Origin: an uncultured Bacteroidota bacterium
Lineage (GTDB): Bacteria > Bacteroidota > Bacteroidia > Flavobacteriales > Flavobacteriaceae
DNA length: 64,000 bases
Assembly: GCA_902617285.1 (NCBI GenBank)
Contig: CACMVZ010000001.1
Span: 1 to 64,000 of the forward strand
Direction of reading: 5' to 3'
Shown here piece after piece: positions 35,271-44,861 of this stretch. A program made the translations under genes and the position numbers. Numbering within the stretch: position 1 is the first letter of the stretch; each line of letters opens with the position of its first letter. A model generated the notes under the pieces. The model searched no databases, was not told where the DNA came from, and saw nothing but the letters and a program-made list of their open reading frames with translations.

Positions 35271-37376
35271 TCAGCTTATATATCTCCATAAATTTTTTGA
35301 ATTTGAAGAAGTAGAAATTTCATATCTAATGGGTAAATTTTCCTTGTCAATCAATTTGGGATCTTTACTAAGTATTTGCTCTGCACAATTTTTGGCCTCA
35401 TTTAAAATATCAAAATCATAAATAATATCTGCTAGTTTAAATTTTAAAACTCCACTTTGTTTAGTCCCCAGCAAATCTCCTGGACCTCTAATTTTAAGAT
35501 CAACTTCTGCGAGTTTAAATCCATCACTTACTTTAACCATTGTATCAATTCTAATCTTTGAGTCTTCAGACAGCTTGTCTTTTGTCATTAAAATACAATA
35601 ACTCTCATCATTTCCTCTTCCAACTCTTCCTCTTAGCTGGTGAAGCTGAGATAATCCGAATCTTTCTGCGCTCTCAATGACCATAACTGATGCATTTGGA
35701 ACATTAACACCAACTTCAATTACAGTGGTTGAAACTAAAATCTGAGTTTCCTTTTTTATAAATCTACTCATTTCGTAGTCCTTATCTTTTGAGTTCATTT
35801 TACCGTGAACAATACTAACCTGATAATCAGGTCTAGGAAATTCTCTAACAATGCTATTATACCCATCCATAAGATCTTTGTAATCTAATTTCTCAGATTC
35901 ATTAATTAAAGGATATACAAGATATACTTGTCTTCCTTTTTTTATCTCTTTTTTTAGAAAACTAAATACACTGAGTCTGTTCTTGTCATATTTATGAACG
36001 GTTTTAGTCTCAATTCTTCCAGGAGGTAGCTCTTTGATTGTTGAAATATCAAGATCTCCGTAAATGCTCATTGCTAGAGTTCTTGGGATTGGAGTAGCAG
36101 TCATAACTAAAATATGTGGAGCAGGATTATTTTTTTTCCAAAGTTTTGCTCTTTGAGCAACCCCAAATCTGTGCTGTTCATCAATAACACTTAGTCCAAG
36201 ATTATTAAATTGAACAATATCTTCCAATATTGCATGAGTTCCTATTAGAATGTTAATTTTTCCTGATTTTAAATTTCTATGTATTCTTGTCCTGTCTCTT
36301 GATTTTGTTGAACCAGTTAATAGTTCAATCTCCAAATCTAGATCCTTTACGAGTTCTCTAATTGAATTATAATGTTGATTAGCAAGAATTTCAGTTGGTG
36401 CAAGAATACAAGACTGATAACCATTGTCAATAGCTATTAACATGACCATTAAAGAGACAATTGTTTTACCAGACCCAACATCACCTTGGAGTAATCTATT
36501 CATCTGTTTTCCATCTCTAAAATCATTTCTAATTTCTTTTATAACTTTTTTTTGATCTGTAGTTAATTTAAAAGGCAATGATTTATTGTAAAAGTCATTT
36601 AAATTATTACCAACCTTTTCAAATTTAAATCCGTTAAGCTTTATTATTCTATCGTTTTTAGTTAACTGAAAACCTATTTGATTAAAAAAGAGCTCTTCGA
36701 ATTTTAGTCTTCTGATTGACTGTGATAATAATTCCTGTGATTCAGGTAAGTGAATGTTTATGAGGGCTTGATATCGGTCAATAAGACTAAATTCTTTTAA
36801 TATGGAAGCTGATAGATTTTCTTTTATATGAACTTCAATAGAATTTAAAAGATTAAAAATTATCTTAACAAAGTATTTTTGTGTTACTCCTTCAGCTATT
36901 AATTTTTCAGTTGATGAATATATTCCATGAAGTCTTCTGGGTATATTTCTTTCAAAACTTTCTTTTGTCTTTATTTCTGGGTGAGCAATTGAGACTTTAT
37001 TGCCATACCAGTTTAGTTTACCATAGACTACATACTCCTTGTCAACTTTTACTGATTCTTCAACCCAACTAAATCCTCTATACCAAATTAAATCAATTTT
37101 ACCCGTTTCATCATAAAATTCACAATTAAGCCTATCTCTATATCTAACTTTAGTTTTTTTTATTGATTTTATTTTACCAATAATCTGAACCTCTGAATTA
37201 TTAAGGGGAAGTTGATTAATTTTAAAAAAACTCATTCTGTCTATATATCTGAAAGGGTAGAAGTCTATTAAGTCCTTTACAGTTTTAATATTCAATTCAT
37301 CATTAAGAAGTTTTGATCTTGAAGGACCAACACCTTTAATAAATTCGACAGATTGGTTTAAAAAATCATTATTCAC
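35271..37376 (-). CDS. recG: ATP-dependent DNA helicase RecG
   Basis: Remodels stalled replication forks and Holliday junctions. The 701-aa protein starts with a helix-hairpin and OB wedge domain (KSIKKTKVRYRDRLNCEFYDETGKIDLIWYRG), then SF2 motor motifs: Walker A GDVGSGKT near residue 297, DEQHRFGVAQR, TATPIPRTLAMS, STTVIEVGVNVPNA and QLRGRVGRG. The length is typical. The start overlaps the preceding amidohydrolase end by 8 bp, so the two are cotranscribed. Confidence 0.97.
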   Translation of the reverse strand: MNNDFLNQSVEFIKGVGPSRSKLLNDELNIKTVKDLIDFYPFRYIDRMSFFKINQLPLNNSEVQIIGKIKSIKKTKVRYRDRLNCEFYDETGKIDLIWYRGFSWVEESVKVDKEYVVYGKLNWYGNKVSIAHPEIKTKESFERNIPRRLHGIYSSTEKLIAEGVTQKYFVKIIFNLLNSIEVHIKENLSASILKEFSLIDRYQALINIHLPESQELLSQSIRRLKFEELFFNQIGFQLTKNDRIIKLNGFKFEKVGNNLNDFYNKSLPFKLTTDQKKVIKEIRNDFRDGKQMNRLLQGDVGSGKTIVSLMVMLIAIDNGYQSCILAPTEILANQHYNSIRELVKDLDLEIELLTGSTKSRDRTRIHRNLKSGKINILIGTHAILEDIVQFNNLGLSVIDEQHRFGVAQRAKLWKKNNPAPHILVMTATPIPRTLAMSIYGDLDISTIKELPPGRIETKTVHKYDKNRLSVFSFLKKEIKKGRQVYLVYPLINESEKLDYKDLMDGYNSIVREFPRPDYQVSIVHGKMNSKDKDYEMSRFIKKETQILVSTTVIEVGVNVPNASVMVIESAERFGLSQLHQLRGRVGRGNDESYCILMTKDKLSEDSKIRIDTMVKVSDGFKLAEVDLKIRGPGDLLGTKQSGVLKFKLADIIYDFDILNEAKNCAEQILSKDPKLIDKENLPIRYEISTSSNSKNLWRYIS

Positions 37377-38616
37377 TCTTTAAAAAGTCTAATGCTAAAT
37401 TTGTCATTACTTTAACTCCAAGAAGCATTGAGCTATCATCTATAAAAAAATCAGGAGTATGATGTGCAGGAGCTTCTCTTTCTTCGTTTGTGTTATATCC
37501 ACCCAACTCAAACAAAAAACCTGGAATTTCGTTTAAGTAATATGCATAATCTTCTGCAAGTGTTTTAGCATTGCTTAGTATTACATTTTCGTTACCAGCA
37601 GATTTTTTTAAAGATGGAAGCATTCTATCCATAATTTCAGGATCATTGTATGTAATGTCAGCACCATCATCAATTTCAACTATAGCTTTCCCTCCATATG
37701 ATTTAGCAATTCCTTCTGATAGTTCAATAATCCTTTTTTTTATGTAATCTCTCATTCCATAATCTAATGATCTAATAGTTCCTACTAAATTCACCTCATT
37801 TGGAATAATATTAAATCTATTTCCTCCCTCCACTTTACCAAATGAAATAACCGCAGGTTCTTTAGTTAACTCAGATTCTCTTGAAATAATTGTTTGAATC
37901 GAATTAATTATTTGTGCGGTGATGATAATAGGGTCAACTGAAAGCCAAGGAGTTCCTCCATGAGCTTGAGTCCCAATTACTTTAATTGTAAACCTCGAAG
38001 AAGATGCATAAAAGCCTCTTGGTTTATAGTAAACCTTATTCATGGGTAGTTGAGCAGCTATATGAAGACCAAAAATTGCATCTACATCTGGATTTTTTAA
38101 AACCCCCTCTTTAATCATCATTCTTGCACCTCCTTCCTCACCAGGGGGAGGGCCTTCTTCAGCTCCTTGAAAAATGAACTTTACAGTACCTTCAAAATCT
38201 CTATTCTTAGATAATATTTCTGCAGCCCCCATAAGAATGGCCATATGACTATCATGTCCACATGCATGCATAACTCCATCATTTATTGACATAAAAGGAA
38301 GGTAATTTTTTTCTGTAATTGGGAGTGCATCCATATCTGCTCTTAATCCAACAACCTTACCTTCTTTACTTCCTTCTAGTATACCAACGACCCCATTTAC
38401 TCCAACGTTTCTTTTAACTGATATACCTAGTGATTCTAAATGTTTTGCTATTACTTCAGATGTTCTAAACTCTCTATTTGATAGTTCGGGGTGTTTGTGA
38501 AAATCATGTCTCCATGAAATTACTTTTTGTTCAATATTTTTTATTTGATCATCAGTAGATTGAGAAAAACTAAATTGAAAAATGAAAAAGAATATAATTA
38601 ATGATAATTTTTTCAT
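37369..38616 (-). CDS. exported M20D-type amidohydrolase
   Basis: A 415-aa zinc amidohydrolase of the hippurate hydrolase / IAA-amino acid hydrolase group. The signal peptide ends ...FQFSFS before Gln19. Seen: WRHDFHKHPELSNREF, GLRADMDALPI, MHACGHDSHMAILMGAA with the metal-binding Cys and His, AEEGPPPGEEGGARMM with the catalytic Glu, and HIAAQLP, later APAHHTPDFFID. It probably deacylates N-acyl amino acids or dipeptides in the periplasm. It overlaps recG by 8 bp; the link to recG appears to be only transcriptional. Confidence 0.9.
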   Translation of the reverse strand: MKKLSLIIFFFIFQFSFSQSTDDQIKNIEQKVISWRHDFHKHPELSNREFRTSEVIAKHLESLGISVKRNVGVNGVVGILEGSKEGKVVGLRADMDALPITEKNYLPFMSINDGVMHACGHDSHMAILMGAAEILSKNRDFEGTVKFIFQGAEEGPPPGEEGGARMMIKEGVLKNPDVDAIFGLHIAAQLPMNKVYYKPRGFYASSSRFTIKVIGTQAHGGTPWLSVDPIIITAQIINSIQTIISRESELTKEPAVISFGKVEGGNRFNIIPNEVNLVGTIRSLDYGMRDYIKKRIIELSEGIAKSYGGKAIVEIDDGADITYNDPEIMDRMLPSLKKSAGNENVILSNAKTLAEDYAYYLNEIPGFLFELGGYNTNEEREAPAHHTPDFFIDDSSMLLGVKVMTNLALDFLKSE

Positions 38617-38680
38617 AAGTATTGATTTAATTAATGGTTATAGGGTAATTAAAATTCATTAATTAGTTAAATTTATAATA

Positions 38681-40921
38681 ATGTTAGAAGATAACAAATC
38701 TTATCTAAATGATCTTAATGATGCTCAATTGAGTGCAGTCTTGAAGACGGATGGCCCATCAATGGTAATTGCAGGAGCTGGATCAGGAAAAACAAGAGTT
38801 TTAACATATAAAATAGTCCACTTAGTCAACAACAATGTAGATCCATTTGAAATTTTAGCTTTAACATTTACCAATAAAGCTGCTCGTGAAATGAAGCTTA
38901 GAATATCATCAATGATTGGTGAAAGTGATTCAAAAAGTATATGGATGGGTACCTTTCATTCAGTTTTTGCTAAAATATTAAGATTTGAAGCTCATAAAAT
39001 TGGTTTTACCTCGGATTTTACTATCTATGATACACAAGATTCTGAAAGACTAATTTCATCTATTATTAAAGAAATGAACTTAGACAAGGATGTTTACAGA
39101 TCAAAATCAATTAGAAATAGAATTTCAACTCTTAAAAATAACTTTATAACTGTTAATGGTTATTTCTCTAATAATGAATTAGTTGAGTCTGATAATTTAT
39201 CAAGAAAACCTGAGACAGGAAATATTTATAAAGAATATAATGATAGATTGATAAAATCAAACTCAATGGACTTTGATGACCTTTTAATGAAAACTAATGA
39301 ACTATTAAATAATCACCCTGAAGTCCTAGCAAAGTACCAAGAAAAATTTAAATATATACTCGTAGATGAGTATCAAGACACAAATAACTCCCAATATCTT
39401 ATTGTAAAATCATTGTCTGATAAGTATCAGAATATTTGCGTTGTTGGTGACGATGCGCAAAGCATCTATTCATTTAGAGGTGCAAATATTAACAATATTA
39501 TAAATTTCAGAAATGACTACGACGATGTTGAAATCTTTAGGCTTGAACAAAATTATAGATCCACAAAAAATATAGTAAACGCTGCTAATTCTGTTATTGA
39601 TCATAATAAAAATAAAATTGATAAAGAAGTATGGACAGAAAACGATTTTGGAGATAAAGTTCAAATTTCTTCAAATCAATCAGATATTGCCGAAGCTAGA
39701 TCGATTTGTCAAAAAATACAAACTATAAATGATTCTAATCTTTCAGATACTGCCATACTCTATAGAACAAATGCACAATCTAGGCCTCTTGAAGATTCAC
39801 TAAGACTAAATAAAATACCATATAGAATATTTGGTGGAGTTTCATTCTACAATAGAAAAGAAATAAAGGACATTATTGCATATTTAAGATTAATTATAAA
39901 TAGTAATGATGAAGAAAGTCTTAAAAGAGTTATAAATTATCCAGCTAGAGGAATAGGTCTGGTTACAATTAATAAAATTATTATTGCAGCTCAAAAAAAT
40001 AATCTAAGCCTTTATGATACAATAAAGAAACATAAAGAGTTACATATTCCTTTTTCTTCTTCAGTTTCCTTAAAACTTCAAAATTTTATTGACTTAATCG
40101 AAGTTTTTAAAATCGAAAATGACAAATTAAATGCTTTTGATTTAACTAAAGAATTAATTAATAGAGTCAAGATTATTGATGAGTTAAAAAAAGATGAATC
40201 TCCGGAAGGAATTTCAAGAGTTGAAAATGTTCAAGAATTATTAAATGGACTAAGAGATTTTATTGAGGATCAAAAAGAAATAGTTGACTCTAATGATGGG
40301 CTATCAGAGTTTCTTTCAAATGTCTCACTTTCAACAGACTTCGATATTGAGCAGGATAATGAAGACTATATCTCTTTGATGACGCTTCATCTATCAAAGG
40401 GTCTTGAATTCAAAAATGTTTTTATAGTTGGCCTTGAAGAGGATCTTTTTCCATCTGCTTTAAGTTATAACACACGATCAGAACTAGAGGAAGAAAGAAG
40501 GCTATTTTATGTTGGAATAACTAGGGCAAAACAAAACCTGTATTTATCATATGCTAACTCTAGATATAGATGGGGAAAGCTAATTTATTGTGAGGAGAGT
40601 AGATTTATAAATGAAATTGATAAGGATTTTGTAAATATTACAAAACAAGCTGACTTTAAACCAATATCTGAAAAGTTCCCAAAGAAAAAGATATTATTTA
40701 AACCAAAAGGAAACTTAAAGAAAATATCATCTTCAGCTATTAAAAATAGTTCTATTGAAATTAACTTTTCAGAAGGGGATAAAGTTTCTCATGAAAAATT
40801 TGGACTTGGCAAAATATTAAAAATAGAGGGGCTTAATAATGATGTTAGAGCAGTTGTTGATTTTTCAAAATTTGGTCAAAAAAATCTATTATTAAGGTTT
40901 GCCAAGCTAAATAAAATATAA
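38681..40921 (+). CDS. UvrD/PcrA-type DNA helicase
   Basis: An SF1A 3'-5' helicase of 746 aa. Seen: Q-motif LNDAQLSAV, Walker A AGAGSGKTRV (31-40), TFTNKAAREMK, GTFHSVFAKILR, VDEYQDTN, VVGDDAQSIYSFRGA, LEQNYRSTKNI, TLHLSKGLEFKNVFIVGLEE and FYVGITRAKQNLYLSYA. The C-terminal 60 residues form a Tudor-like part (GDKVSHEKFGLGKILKIEG) as in PcrA. It works in nucleotide excision repair and in stripping RecA. A strong hairpin terminator follows immediately. Confidence 0.96.
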   Translation: MLEDNKSYLNDLNDAQLSAVLKTDGPSMVIAGAGSGKTRVLTYKIVHLVNNNVDPFEILALTFTNKAAREMKLRISSMIGESDSKSIWMGTFHSVFAKILRFEAHKIGFTSDFTIYDTQDSERLISSIIKEMNLDKDVYRSKSIRNRISTLKNNFITVNGYFSNNELVESDNLSRKPETGNIYKEYNDRLIKSNSMDFDDLLMKTNELLNNHPEVLAKYQEKFKYILVDEYQDTNNSQYLIVKSLSDKYQNICVVGDDAQSIYSFRGANINNIINFRNDYDDVEIFRLEQNYRSTKNIVNAANSVIDHNKNKIDKEVWTENDFGDKVQISSNQSDIAEARSICQKIQTINDSNLSDTAILYRTNAQSRPLEDSLRLNKIPYRIFGGVSFYNRKEIKDIIAYLRLIINSNDEESLKRVINYPARGIGLVTINKIIIAAQKNNLSLYDTIKKHKELHIPFSSSVSLKLQNFIDLIEVFKIENDKLNAFDLTKELINRVKIIDELKKDESPEGISRVENVQELLNGLRDFIEDQKEIVDSNDGLSEFLSNVSLSTDFDIEQDNEDYISLMTLHLSKGLEFKNVFIVGLEEDLFPSALSYNTRSELEEERRLFYVGITRAKQNLYLSYANSRYRWGKLIYCEESRFINEIDKDFVNITKQADFKPISEKFPKKKILFKPKGNLKKISSSAIKNSSIEINFSEGDKVSHEKFGLGKILKIEGLNNDVRAVVDFSKFGQKNLLLRFAKLNKI

Positions 40922-40955
40922 AAAAAAAGCGTGATATATATCACGCTTTTTTTTT
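40921..40955. terminator. two-way intrinsic terminator between uvrD-type helicase and ompA-like gene
   Basis: An 18-base perfect palindrome GCGTGATATATATCACGC (40929-40946) is flanked by a run of A on the left and a run of T on the right, so it works as a hairpin plus U-tract on both strands. It lies between two convergent genes. It is the only unambiguous hairpin terminator I find in the window. Confidence 0.92.
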
Positions 40956-40973
40956 AACTAATCAATAATGATT

Positions 40974-41897
40974 TTAGTCAGGTTTATTATCTGAGCTAAT
41001 TGTATTACTTGGTCCTGTGGCAGGAACATTCATGCTCATTCCTTCCTCAATAAGTTTAGTAAACTGATCAAGTTTAGGAAGGACAATTATTCTAGTTCTT
41101 CTATTAACAGCTCTTGATACAGAAGAATCATTGTCAGCTATAGGCATGTAAAAACTTCTACCAGCAGCAACTAGTTTAGTTGGATCTACACCGTAATCAT
41201 TTTGTAAAATTCTAACAACAGAAGTTGCCCTTTTTACAGAAAGATCCCAGTTATCAAGAACTCCAGGAATAGTTTCAGCTGCTTTTTCTTGATCAATTAG
41301 CATGTTGTCTGTATGACCTTCAACCATAAATTCAAGATCCGGCTTATCACTAATTACTTTAGCGATTTTTTCTAAAACATTTTTAGCTCTAGTTGTTACA
41401 GTAAAACTTCCACTGTTGAAAAGTAGTTTATCTGAAATAGATACATAAACTACACCCTTTTCAACATTAATTTCTATATCATCATCGCTAAGTGTTCCAA
41501 GCGAGCTTTTAAAACTTTGAACAAGTGCTAAAGTTACAGAGTCTCTCTTAGTAACAGCATCTTGCATTCTTGTGATGATTAAGTCTTTTTCTTTAATACT
41601 TTCAAGAGATCTTTCAAGATTTTCTGCTCCTTTTTGAGTTAGAGTAGTTAAATTTCCAATATTGTCAATTAGATCTTGATTATTAGCTCTTAAAAATTTG
41701 TTTTGTTCTGATAATGCAGATAATCTCTCAGAAGTTGCTGAAAGCTGAGTTTCTGCAGCATTTAGCTTAGCAGTTGCACTATCTAATAATTCCTTTGTAT
41801 TTTGCTGAAGGCTCTCTAAGTCTGAGTATTTCTTTTGAGATACACAAGAAGTTAGAAGTAAACCTAAAACTCCTACAATAAAAATGTTATTTTTCAT
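40974..41897 (-). CDS. OmpA-family peptidoglycan-binding lipoprotein
   Basis: A 307-aa lipoprotein (Cys18 in LLTSCVSQ). Residues about 20-115 are a long coiled coil with heptad-like Leu spacing. The OmpA C-domain is about 145-275: FNSGSFTVT, MVEGHTDN (192-198), NWDLSVKRATSVVRIL with the peptidoglycan-binding Asp218 and Arg223, AAGRSFYMP, and NRRTRI. It probably ties the outer membrane to the cell wall. It is 65 bp downstream of a glycosyltransferase gene and convergent with the helicase gene across the terminator. Confidence 0.93.
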   Translation of the reverse strand: MKNNIFIVGVLGLLLTSCVSQKKYSDLESLQQNTKELLDSATAKLNAAETQLSATSERLSALSEQNKFLRANNQDLIDNIGNLTTLTQKGAENLERSLESIKEKDLIITRMQDAVTKRDSVTLALVQSFKSSLGTLSDDDIEINVEKGVVYVSISDKLLFNSGSFTVTTRAKNVLEKIAKVISDKPDLEFMVEGHTDNMLIDQEKAAETIPGVLDNWDLSVKRATSVVRILQNDYGVDPTKLVAAGRSFYMPIADNDSSVSRAVNRRTRIIVLPKLDQFTKLIEEGMSMNVPATGPSNTISSDNKPD

Positions 41898-41962
41898 ATC
41901 AAAATATATTGGTTATTAATTAGTCAGCTACAAACTTAATATTTTTATGCTAAATTATTGTA

Positions 41963-42946
41963 TTAGAGACTAAAGAATTTTTTCTTTCCTAAAAGAAAGT
42001 AATTGTATACAATACTTCGAACTTTGTAATAGTTTTGTTTTTTTAAAGATTTATCTCTGTTTTTTAAAATTTTATTAGCCTGCATAAAGTAGCTTATATG
42101 AGCTTTAATAATTGATAGTGAAAGATCTATTCTAGCTATTATTAAGTATCTGAACACTGAAATCATATCTAAAATTATTCTAACAAATAAAACATACAAT
42201 AGAGAATTTAATGGGAGATTCTTAGTTAGCATTATTAATGAATTCCTATAGTTTAAATAGTTTTTATTAGCGTTTTCCTTTAAAGTTGCTGCTCCAACAT
42301 GGTATACAATCGAATCAGTAGATGAGAAACATTCAATTCCTTTATTAAATCCTCTCCAGCATAGGTCTATTTCTTCCATGTGTGCAAAAAAACTTTTATC
42401 AAATCCTCCCAATTCATAGAATGTTTTTTTTTGGATAATCATACAAGCTCCTGAAGCCCAAAATATTTTAGCATCAGAATACTGATTAATATTTTTCTCT
42501 AATGTGTAGAAAATTCTTCCTCTACAAAACGGATACCCAAACTTATCTATAAATCCTCCAGAACCACCAGCATACTCATAATATTCTCGATTATTAAAGT
42601 CCATAATAGTGGGTTGAATAATACAGTTTTTCTTTTCTTTAAATTTTCTCCTTATAGGATCAAGCCATTTTTCTGTTACTTCGACATCATTATTGAGTAT
42701 ACATACTATATCTTCATTTAAATGTTTTAGACCAATATTATATCCTTCTGCAAAACCATAATTTTTATTTAAACTAATTAATTTGACTTGAGGAAAATTC
42801 TGTTTTACAAATTCTAATGAATTATCATCAGAATTATTATCAATTATATAGATTGTAGAATCTCCAGATTTATCAACTACTCCTTTGAGGTGTGATTTTA
42901 AAAGATTTATACCATTCCAATTAAGTATTGCAATTCCGATTCTCAT
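41963..42946 (-). CDS. family 2 glycosyltransferase
   Basis: A 327-aa GT-A enzyme: IAILNWNGINLL, the nucleotide-binding IDNNSDDNSLEFV, the DxD-region NNDVEVTEKWLDP, and FDKSFFAHMEEIDLCWRG, typical of rhamnosyl/galactosyl-type GT2 proteins. Hydrophobic segments near the C-terminus (LLYVLFVRIILDMISVFRYL) suggest membrane association. It probably builds a surface polysaccharide or LPS chain; the sugar is unknown. It overlaps the upstream PD-(D/E)XK gene by 4 bp. Confidence 0.9.
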   Translation of the reverse strand: MRIGIAILNWNGINLLKSHLKGVVDKSGDSTIYIIDNNSDDNSLEFVKQNFPQVKLISLNKNYGFAEGYNIGLKHLNEDIVCILNNDVEVTEKWLDPIRRKFKEKKNCIIQPTIMDFNNREYYEYAGGSGGFIDKFGYPFCRGRIFYTLEKNINQYSDAKIFWASGACMIIQKKTFYELGGFDKSFFAHMEEIDLCWRGFNKGIECFSSTDSIVYHVGAATLKENANKNYLNYRNSLIMLTKNLPLNSLLYVLFVRIILDMISVFRYLIIARIDLSLSIIKAHISYFMQANKILKNRDKSLKKQNYYKVRSIVYNYFLLGKKKFFSL

Positions 42947-43386
42947 TTATTATAGGATTTTAGTTCTTTTTCTTGTATATATTGATTTTTAATCTTGTCC
43001 AATTTAAAATAAAAATGATTTAATCCATTTGTAACAATAATCATTTCACTTTTTAATTCAATATTATATCGCATTACTTGCTCAAAATGTTCTTTGATAA
43101 CATTTATATTAGGAGATTTACACTCAACCAGAATACTTACCTTGCCATTAATATCATACACAACAATATCATATCTTTTTAAAACTTTATTTATATAAAA
43201 TGATTTTTCACAATTAATTAATGATTTAGGGTAATTTTTTGAAATTAAATACTTAATAAAATTTTGTCTTACCCATTCCTCAGGGGTTAAGACAATCCAT
43301 TTCTTTCGAATTTCATCAAAAATGACATTATTGTTGTTTTCTTTTTTAATTTTAAATTGAAAATCAGGAAAGTTCAGTTTCTTCAT
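42943..43386 (-). CDS. stand-alone HsdR N-terminal-like PD-(D/E)XK protein
   Basis: A 147-aa single-domain protein with the nuclease-fold core of type I restriction HsdR N-termini: RYDIVVYDINGKVSILVECKSP, i.e. Asp73, Glu88-Cys-Lys90. A basic, helical N-terminus precedes it (QNFIKYLISKNYP). It has no helicase and no methylase partner here, so it is not a restriction system. Its start codon lies 3 bp from that of the divergent holA, a neighbourhood I recall from other flavobacteria. The role is unknown; a replication-linked nuclease or DNA-binding factor is an inference. It is cotranscribed with the glycosyltransferase gene. Confidence 0.75.
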   Translation of the reverse strand: MKKLNFPDFQFKIKKENNNNVIFDEIRKKWIVLTPEEWVRQNFIKYLISKNYPKSLINCEKSFYINKVLKRYDIVVYDINGKVSILVECKSPNINVIKEHFEQVMRYNIELKSEMIIVTNGLNHFYFKLDKIKNQYIQEKELKSYNK

Positions 43387-43389
43387 AAA

Positions 43390-44397
43390 ATGTCAGAATA
43401 CAACAAATTAATTAATGATATAAATAATGGCAAACTTTCACCAATTTATTTAATTCATGGTGATGAAAGTTTCTTTTCAGATAATCTAATAGATGCTATA
43501 ATTAATTCATCTGTAAAATCTGACGCTGTTGATTTTGATTTAAAGAAAATTTATTCCAAAAAATCAGATGAAAATCAAGAAAATGAAGTTGTTGATTTTT
43601 TAAAAAGATATCCTCTGGTTGGAGATTTTAATCTAATAGTTGTAAAAGATTCTAAGAACTTATCAAACGATTTTAACTTAGTTAACTCATATATCGAAAA
43701 TCTTAATAAGAAATCAATTCTGGTCTTATCTTTTAATAGTTCTATTGACAAAAGAAAGAAAGTATATAAGAGTTGCTTAAAATATGGGATTGTTTTCGAA
43801 TCAAAAAAGATTTATGATAGTCAGGTATATAAATGGATTGAACAGCAGTCAAAAGAAAAATCTATTAACCTTCATCCTAATTCAATTAAAATTATTGCAG
43901 ACTTTGTTGGTAATGACTTGTCACAAATTGATAACGAACTTGAGAAATTACAACTTAATTCTAGTAAAAATCAAGTTATTAGACCTGAAGAAGTTGAAAA
44001 TATAATTGGGTTTAGTAAAGAGTTTAATTTCTTTGAGTTAACAAAAGAAATTGGAAAGAATAATTATCAAAAATCACAGGATTTGATTTCATACATGTTA
44101 AAGAATTCAAAGAAATATCCAATTCCAGTAATTATAGGGACTATATATTCCTTTTTTAATAAATTATTTATCTATCATTCACTAGATAATAAAAATGAAG
44201 CCTCTAAAACTCTTGGAGTCAACCCATATTTCATTGACGAATACAAAAGAGCTTCAGCTTACTATCCAATGAAAAGAATCTCTAAAATATTTAATTATCT
44301 TTTAGAAGCAGATAAGAGGTCAAAAGGAATTGATTTTGATGCAACCAATAATGAGGCTATTTTAAAAGATTTAGTTTACAAGATTTTTAACTCTTAA
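43390..44397 (+). CDS. holA: DNA polymerase III delta subunit
   Basis: The delta subunit of the clamp loader opens the beta ring (dnaN is also in this window). From ATG 43390 the protein has 335 aa and begins MSEYNKLINDINNGKLSPIYLIHGDESFFSD, the family's opening; an upstream in-frame ATG at 43357 lies inside the divergent gene and is less likely. AAA-like region, then KEFNFFELTKEIGKNNYQKS and a collar domain (about 200-330). The start codons of this gene and the PD-(D/E)XK gene are only 3 bp apart, so each promoter must lie in the other's coding sequence. Confidence 0.92.
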   Translation: MSEYNKLINDINNGKLSPIYLIHGDESFFSDNLIDAIINSSVKSDAVDFDLKKIYSKKSDENQENEVVDFLKRYPLVGDFNLIVVKDSKNLSNDFNLVNSYIENLNKKSILVLSFNSSIDKRKKVYKSCLKYGIVFESKKIYDSQVYKWIEQQSKEKSINLHPNSIKIIADFVGNDLSQIDNELEKLQLNSSKNQVIRPEEVENIIGFSKEFNFFELTKEIGKNNYQKSQDLISYMLKNSKKYPIPVIIGTIYSFFNKLFIYHSLDNKNEASKTLGVNPYFIDEYKRASAYYPMKRISKIFNYLLEADKRSKGIDFDATNNEAILKDLVYKIFNS

Positions 44398-44406
44398 GCA
44401 ATTTTA

Positions 44407-44854
44407 ATGAATAAAATATCAATTTTTTTTTTTTATTATTTTTTGTTCATGCTCTTCAATAAAAACTTTAGAAAATTATTCTCCCGATAATGATCCAAAT
44501 ATTCAATTTTACGGAAAATATGATTTTTCTTTAAGCATTGATGACTTAGCTGACTTTAATATGACATTGTATATTACTAATAGAAAAGGAAATATTTTTG
44601 GAACAATGTCAGTTTTTTGGTTGCAGAACCAACAAACCTTTAATGGAATTCCAGTATATAATCTGAAAATTGAAGACAATTTAATCACTTTCAACACATA
44701 TGGCCCTAATCGTAATAATGAGCAGGCAGATTTTACTATCTACTTTATTGATGACTTTAAAAATTTCCAAGGTATTCTAAACCAAGTAAAACATCCAATC
44801 CCTGGGTTTAGTAATAGAAGTTATTTTATAAAGGGGACCAAGACTGATTTTTAG
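44407..44854 (+). pseudogene. short lipoprotein gene put out of frame by a 12-T tract
   Basis: From ATG 44407 the reading frame opens MNKISIFFF and then fails within the T12 run at 44423-44434. With one T fewer the frame continues IIFCSCSSIKTLENYSP and stays open to the stop at 44854, about 148 aa, which makes a good lipoprotein signal peptide with a lipidated Cys. The later in-frame ATG at 44561 would yield a 97-aa fragment without a signal. The body (NMTLYITNRKGNIFG...IDDFKNFQGILNQVKHP) matches no family I know. Sequencing error, true frameshift, slippage and phase variation are all possible. It begins 9 bp after holA. Confidence 0.72.
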
Positions 44855-44861
44855 CTTTAAT

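Noticed and set aside
42943-43386. A type I restriction-modification system
   Set aside because: Only an HsdR N-domain-like protein is present; no methylase, specificity or helicase gene is near it.
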